Source of the DNA: Dysidea avara
Lineage: Eukaryota; Porifera; Demospongiae; Dictyoceratida; Dysideidae
Reading direction: 5' to 3'
Assembly: GCF_963678975.1 (NCBI RefSeq)
Contig: NC_089281.1
Span: 25,896,765 to 25,960,764, forward strand
DNA length: 64,000 nucleotides
Part shown: positions 58,101-64,000 of the stretch, piece after piece
How the letters are laid out: each line of letters opens with the position of its first letter
How positions within the stretch are numbered: the stretch's first letter is position 1
Position numbers and translations under genes: made by a program
Notes under the pieces: model-generated
Database searches by the model: none
Told to the model about the DNA's origin: nothing
Seen by the model: only the letters and a program-made list of their open reading frames with translations

Positions 58101-61100
58101 TGCTTATGGTGGGTAGGGTTCCCATGGTATTGCCTTATAGATAGGAGTGGATGGCAAGGATCACATCAGAGTCGGTAAACTTAACCTTGTAGATCTGGCT
58201 GGCAGTGAACGACAGTCAAAGACTGGAACTACAGTGAGATAATGTGACCCATTTGTGATGTCATGATTAGTACATGATAGGGAGAACGTTTTAAAGAAGC
58301 CACTAAAATTAATTTGTCACTTTCAGCACTAGGAAATGTGATCTCTGCTCTGGTATGTTGTGTCACCTGTTTGTAGTTTGTTATGTCACTATGACCACTC
58401 CTGTTGGTAGCTGCTGTGTCACTGTGACCACTTCTATTTGTAGCCTGTTGTGTCACTGTGACCACTTTTGTTTGTAACCTGTTGTGTCACTGTGACCACT
58501 TTTGTTTGTAACCTGTTATGTCACTGTGACCACTTCTGTTTGTAACCTGTTGTGCCACTGTGACCACTTCTGTTTGTAACCTGTTGTGTCACTGTGACCA
58601 CTTCTGTTTGCGTCACTGTGACCCTCACCCATTATGTCACACACTGTACTTGTAACAGGTTGATGGAAAATCTTCACATATACCTTATCGTGACTCCAAG
58701 CTAACAAGACTATTACAAGGTATTTCTGTATTTAGTATTCTTTATAATTATTTGACATTATATTTCAGACTCTCTGGGAGGTAATTCCAAGACTTGTATG
58801 GTTGCTAATGTGGTAAGTAGCGTAAACAACCAAGCAAGTAATCACATGATCCCTTTAGGGACCTGCTAGTTACAACTACGATGAGACCCTCACTACAATA
58901 AGGTGTGTAGTAAGTCCAACTTGTTTGGAGTACAGTGAGACCTCATTACAGCAAATGAAAACTGTCAATTTTGGTCTAAAATCTCCTAGCCTTATTATGC
59001 TAGGTGACTGCATTAGGCAGGCAGACAAAGTAACACAAATGACTCTTTTTTAGGGGGGAGAGGAGAGGGAGGGGTACAACAATTAAACCAAAAGCAATAA
59101 TAAAGTAATCCCATTAATGAGATTGTGCAGTGCATTTTGGCTATGTTTGAGACCTATTTAATGTGGTCACTGCAGTGTGGGTGGTCTTGTTAATGTGACA
59201 TGGTCGCAACAATGAAATGGTCTTCATATTGGTCATTAAGTGTGAGGGTTTGCTCTACTCTAAATCTGTGCCCATATCCACATGATCACAGGGAAATTAC
59301 CACTACTAGTTTTGTGTGACACAAGGAAGCACAAAAATGTTATACAGAGCACCTCAATAACAAGTAATACATGCCTACTGACAGTCGAGTTGCAGCACTG
59401 CCACCACTGGTTAGATTTTGCTTTTGATACTGTTGACAGTAAAAGTGTTGTGTTGGAAAACTTTCGAATGGCACCCTGTCCAAGCTCTTTTGTGTATACT
59501 GGTGGAGAAGTTTCATGGTGCTGATCATGTCTTAGTGTATAATTATACCAGTAAGGTATTTAGGTACCAGTATACCAATTGTCTACAGAATTCACAAAAC
59601 TATTCCCACACACAACTTATCCTGTCTACAGTATACACTAGTCTATGACTTATTGTGCTCATGGAATTACCCAAGACCTAGAGATTTGGTAGCACAACTT
59701 TTTTTGACCTGCAAAATAGAATTCAAAATCTTTTCATTTAAATGTCTGAATTTTATTTGCAAGCCATCAAAGTTTTTGGCATGAGGAAAGCCATTAAAGT
59801 GCACAACATGGTGTCGCCTTTCTGAAACTTAAACAAGCTAAATCACATGTGTCTGCCGACTTTTCCACCGATACACAGTAGAGCTTAGATAGAGTGCCAT
59901 TCCGGAAACTTAATAGAGAAGCTAAGTACATTATAGCCCTCTAGGTATTCTGAAGTCCAATGAAATTGACTCTAGCTGTAGTTTCCTTGGACTCGTCTAC
60001 AATAAAAGGTTCTAACCATTGTCTACTTGTACAGTCTAAGCCAATTGGCCAGAAAATTTCAAAATGTGTCCTTTGTACACAAGATGACCTGTTCAGCTCA
60101 GCTGCAATTGCCTCATAAGTGACATTGTAGGGCTCAAGCAATTATCTGAATATTCATAAGATGAGAGTCAAAAATCCACCACACACCCACCTATGAGTTC
60201 TTTTTTTTTGTATGTGATGAGACATATCTAAGTGGCATGTGCACTGTATAGTGAAACCTGTCTAAGGCTGTAGTATTTTCTAGAACTTTCCTTAATTGTT
60301 TTTTTATCTCTGCTTATGTCACTTTTCATTCCAACGCCTCAAATTTCATTGTTGCTGCTATTAACCACATAATTATACGAAAATTGGTTGTCAGTCCACA
60401 GTATAGAAAAATTTTTCTGAAAAGATAGCTATTATCTTTTATAGTAACAGATATCTGCATTTTATTCAATAACGAATAATGAAAATTGACCTCCCACTTA
60501 CAGGAAAGTTTTGTGGATGAGAAACAAATAATCAAGTTTGTCTGACCTTAGCGTCCATCCCAAGTGTGATGATAGTATACTTCATAGCCAATAATGCTTC
60601 CACAAACCATATTTTGGCCTCGGGTGATCCTATTGATAAGGTTTTGCTATATAGTAATAAACACAGTAGGGAGTACCATTATCACCATCTACTCCCTGTT
60701 ACTCCTTTACCAGATATGCCAATAGAGCTAAGAACATTAAGAACAAGCCAATAATCAATGAAGACCCAAAGGATGCACTACTAAGAGAATTTCAGGAGGA
60801 GCTGCTGAGGTATATATGAGTAGCCATTTTGAGTAGATGATTGTAAGCTGTCACAGATTGAAGAGTGCTCTAGAGAAGCGGAAGAAGAAGGGTTCCAAGA
60901 AACGTCATAAGACGCAGCAAGAAGGAGACAGTGAGGGAGAGAGTGATGAAGGGGAGGAGAATACAGAGGGAAACCTCAAGGTGGAGCAGGAGAGGTTGGA
61001 GGCTGAGAGACAGTCCATCCTTCAGAACAAGGAGTTGCTGGAGGAGGTATAGAACATTACCATGTGTAGAAGTAGGTGAGTATTATAATGGCCGCAGGAG

Positions 61101-62643
61101 CGAGAGAAGTTAGTTAGTGGCGTACAAGAGCGTGCCAACCAGTTGAAGAAGGAGCAGAAGAAACAAGAAGTTCTGGCTTCCAAGATCAAGGTGTAGTTAT
61201 GATGTCACTATTACATCACGATGATGTGATGATCACTCTCAGGCTATGGAGAGCAAGCTACTGGCTGGCACTAAGAGTATCGTGGATAAAACTGATCAGC
61301 AACAAATAGCACTAGAGCAGCAGAAACAGGAGATGATAGAACAAAAGGTACAAATATCCCAGTACATGTGGAGTTATTTGTGATTGTGGGATACAGAAAC
61401 GAGAGAGGACTATTCAGCAACAGTTGCTGTTAAAAGAAGAGAGCACTCTGGAAGCGAAGGAAAACTACTCATCACTTCAAGAGGAAGTTGAAGTGAAGAC
61501 AAAGAAACTCAACAAGGTAAAACAATAGCTAAGAATCTGCATTCCTAGAAATATCATAATAGCTGCAAAATATTTAACATAGAATTTCATAATGCAATGT
61601 CAGGAGATCTACATACAAACCGTCTATAACACTCTTTTACATGGTACAGAATTGAATACTGGCACAGAAAATTACATGTTATTGTTGTGCATGCTAAAAT
61701 TTCAGACTAAATAGTTATAGTTGGGACTGTCCTTGATATACGTAAAAGATAATTATTTTATTGTGTAGAACCTGCATAGAAGTATATATGATATACATCC
61801 ATGATCATTACATTGTCACGACACTTTTTTATATTTTAACATTGTTACCACATTCTGACTTCCCTCACTAAAGTTGAAGTCAAGGCTAAAGGTCACCAAA
61901 GCTGAGATAGTTGATATGAAAAGTGAGCAAGCCAAAGTGAGAGAAGAGCTGGCTATTTCACTGGAGGAGCTTCAGAGAGATCTAAAGCTAAGGTAAAGCA
62001 TCACACCAAGCATTGTAACTCCATTAACGTCTTTTGAATACTTTGCAACATCTTAATTTGTTGCCATAATTTTGTGACCTCATAAGATTACTGGCTAGTT
62101 AATGTATACACACAAAATGGGTCACTTGAGAACCTCAAGTAGGACAGGTGACTTTATCACACTATCAGTCACCTGATAAAGCAAGCTTACCATTATTGTG
62201 GCAGCAGTTGTTACAAACCTAATATGACCAGCTAGATACCTCTGGACCCTGACAACATGGAGAACACTGAAAGTATTCTCATTACTAGTAACAAATTATG
62301 GCTTCTTCAAAGTTATATTACCACACTATGAATAATAATACCTTATATTACGTAGGCATGACACTCTTTAAGTTAGTATAGTAATCATAGCTAGGTGTTT
62401 ATAGTCATGTACATGTATGACAACAGTACTATAAGAAAGCAGCCCAGGTGTTAATACCAGCAGTCCCGTGACACTTGTAGGAAACCCATACTGCAGCTAA
62501 CTGGTTGACTACCAGTATAACAAAGATAGTGTAGTTTCTTTTCATTTTGAGTAATAAATATCACTAAGTAACTTGTCCAACATTGTGTACACTACAGACA
62601 CAGCCTGCACACTCTGCACTACACTACATACACTGTAACATAC

Positions 62644-62702
<59 letters not shown>

Positions 62703-63936
62703 CTTACACATTCCCAACCTGTTAATAACAATACCACTACTCTTCTTCAGGTCAGTGATTGTTGATAACTTCATTCCACCGGAGGAAGTGGAGATGATAT
62801 CAAGTAGAGCAGAGTATGATGAGGAGACAGAGAGATGGTCCCTCATCCCTACCTCACAACTAAAAGACAGGTAAGCAGCATGCACCACTGTGATTTACTC
62901 TGTTTAGGGTAAGAAATGTGTTTATCAATAGTCATCTTTGAATCTGTCTCTGGAAAGTAGACCCCACAATGACAATTTGTCATTGTCATAACTATATAGC
63001 CTTCTAGGGTCCTGCTAGAGCAATGAGTTAAATGATTGCCAAAACTCTATTGAATTTGTAGCTTCACTGTTCACAATATGTGTGTGACTTAATAGTTGAC
63101 ATGTGTGTAGTTGTTAGTGACTATTAGCAGCACAAGCAGTATTTATATAGGGGTTGTTCCTTGACTGAAAGTGAGTGAGTTTGACATGCTACTTATAGCG
63201 ACTACTGCGACTAGTGACATTTTACTTTATAGCAAATGATAATTAGCTAAAAAGAGAATGTCAAATTAGCACTTAATCCTGGTAAACTGCTCACCTTCAG
63301 TTGCTATCCTACTCTGATGAATGTCTCTTATTGATGTATCCTATTTTGCTCACTGGACAAAATTAATCTGTTGTTTATTCATGTAGGTCACAGTCATGGT
63401 TGACCAGACCAGTGTCAGGGCCAGGAGGATCTTCCTCCAGGAGTGGTAGCAGTAGTCTGAGACACATGGTATGTCACTGATACCACTATTAACACGTCAT
63501 AACCATGCACTGGTATAGTATGGCAATGTCTTGCAAGTGGAACTGGACATGCCAAACAGAACAACACGAGATTATGAGCCATCATCAGCAGGCTGGCAAG
63601 CTGTGCTAGATGATGCCTTCAAAGATGAGGAAGAAATCACAATACAAGTGTCGTAAGTGAATCCCTTTCCAATGTAACTACACCTCTTAATCCCTGTACC
63701 ATTAGTTCTAATGATTTCTTCTTATTCACTGATGAAAATAGACCAAAAGCAAAACGAAAAAAGCAAAAGTAAATAAATCTTGCTGTATGTTTGTAAATGT
63801 TATTTTGTGGTTTTTTCGTAGGTTGCAGAAGATGAAATCTGATCGAGAATTTAAAACAGTTACTGCTAAATCTAAACCAGATGATGGCTTTCCGACATCA
63901 CGAGGGCTAGTTTCCTCCTCAATACGTTACGCATGA
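52127..63936 (+). CDS. KIF3A: Kinesin-II motor subunit KIF3A
   Basis: KIF3A is the plus-end motor of anterograde intraflagellar transport. There are 25 exons: 52127-52129, 52193-52272, 52339-52443, 52492-52562, 56769-56822, 56871-56995, 57760-57843, 57896-57975, 58028-58097, 58141-58233, 58281-58352, 58659-58719, 58769-58812, 58859-58902, 60714-60809, 60857-61046, 61098-61190, 61243-61347, 61397-61516, 61874-61992, 62751-62870, 63387-63468, 63519-63652, 63706-63768, 63822-63936. They encode 740 residues. The motor spans about 10-330, with P-loop GQTGTGKT (93-100), switch I NEHSSRSH (206-213) and switch II DLAGSE (242-247). The family neck [12 protein letters not shown] starts at 329. A charged [13 protein letters not shown] stretch precedes a coiled coil (about 370-590). 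The tail ends SRGLV plus seven residues. The first coding exon is just ATG/GT, which is inferred. Intron 4 carries a 3.9-kb foldback element. Confidence 0.95.
52811..53325. repeat. Left 51-bp minisatellite array of palindromes (about 10 units)
   Basis: Each unit contains the perfect 16-bp palindrome CATCCAAATTTGGATG, then TTTCTTGC, then CATCCAATATTGGAAT and ACATTT plus a variable 7-8 bp joint. The 51-bp period is a multiple of three, so several frames stay open and show a 17-residue repeat ([15 protein letters not shown] type). These frames occur on both strands and are by-products, not genes. Confidence 0.9.
55462..55674 (-). CDS. Short frame inside the foldback element, possibly a gene relic
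   Basis: ATG at 55,674 follows the right array by about 15 bp on the minus strand and opens a 70-codon frame ([19 protein letters not shown], then [15 protein letters not shown]) ending TAG. The composition is protein-like. No family is recognised, and there is no DDE or zinc-finger motif. It may be the first exon or remnant of the element's own gene, transcribed away from the right array. Confidence 0.3.
   Translation of the reverse strand: MTSCKLYLGDSYVFEYSFPRRILLRTYHATSRDNFEMKSPGIVKEMLIYLYSEKQAKNLNPSKKNCVIAL
55692..56285. repeat. Right 51-bp minisatellite array (about 11-12 units), inverted
   Basis: The units read TTCCAATATTGGATGGCAAGAAACATCCAATTTTGGA in two overlapping halves with a 14-bp joint (CGACAGAAATTACA type). 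They are the same design as the left array in reverse orientation, but with CATCCAATTTTGGA replacing the perfect CATCCAAATTTGGATG. Left and right arrays have therefore each been homogenised separately. Confidence 0.9.
56540..56676. repeat. (CATA)n microsatellite, about 34 units
   Basis: A pure CATA run continues as imperfect CATA/CGTA units to about 56,730. The counterpart left of the foldback element (about 52,647-52,666) has only about five units. It lies about 30-90 bp upstream of KIF3A exon 5. Confidence 0.95.
58380..58620. repeat. 34-bp minisatellite in KIF3A intron 11
   Basis: About seven units of TGTCACTGTGACCACTT plus CTGTTTGTAACCTGTTG fill most of the 306-bp intron between exons 11 and 12. 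The inner TGTCACTGTGACC is itself nearly palindromic. The unit end resembles the real acceptor TTGTAACAG/GTTG at 58,658, so the array may have grown from the intron's own 3' end. Confidence 0.85.
62641..62700. repeat. (CA)n microsatellite in KIF3A intron 20
   Basis: A (CA)n run of roughly 28 units ends 50 bp before the acceptor of exon 21 and includes only minor variation at its edges. Confidence 0.95.
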
Positions 63937-63984
63937 ATCATGCAAATAATTTATCATAAACTGCACAGGTGCAACACATCACTT

Positions 63985-63990
63985 AATAAA
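63985..63990 (+). other. Polyadenylation signal of KIF3A
   Basis: AATAAA lies 49 bp after the KIF3A stop codon, which fits a very short 3' untranslated region. The window ends 10 bp further on. Confidence 0.6.
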
Positions 63991-64000
63991 TACAAAAAAT

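Overview
This is eukaryotic nuclear DNA from an animal, most likely a sponge (demosponge-like) or another early-branching metazoan. The base composition is AT-rich. Genes are packed closely and split by many GT-AG introns, some only 46-60 bp long. Clear metazoan genes are present: tankyrase, WDR6, ADP-ribosyl-serine hydrolase ARH3 and kinesin-II KIF3A. The sponge assignment is an inference from gene style; no species marker is present. Exon models were built by hand, and in every multi-exon gene the exon phases close to a whole number of codons.

Layout. 1-5,928: tail of one F-box/leucine-rich-repeat gene, then a full paralog (2,559-4,394). 5,929-14,840: a very large imperfect palindrome with a 70-bp spacer. 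Its right arm has gained a 929-bp TA-flanked element carrying a decayed passenger gene, and a 92-unit TGCC microsatellite. A broken third F-box copy abuts its right edge. 17,699-28,807 (minus): complete 31-exon tankyrase. 28,889-39,744 (plus): complete 23-exon WDR6, whose ATG is only 81 bp from the tankyrase ATG. 39,938-45,124: two tandem paralogs of an unrecognised about 190-aa protein family. 45,178-48,753 (minus): complete four-exon ARH3. 49,798-51,033: small unknown two-exon gene. 51,565-51,874 (minus): dead first exon of an ARH paralog. 52,127-63,936 (plus): complete 25-exon KIF3A, whose fourth intron hosts a 3.9-kb foldback element with 51-bp palindrome arrays at both ends.

Functionally, tankyrase (adds poly-ADP-ribose) and ARH3 (removes serine-linked ADP-ribose) lie about 17 kb apart, with an ARH relic near by. 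WDR6 is the tRNA 2'-O-methylation cofactor, and KIF3A is the anterograde ciliary motor subunit. These are housekeeping genes and nothing shows that they are co-regulated, apart from the shared tankyrase/WDR6 promoter. The F-box/LRR copies are probable ubiquitin-ligase substrate receptors of an expanded family. The rest is introns and intergenic DNA rich in small inverted-repeat elements (hAT-like, TA-flanked and foldback).
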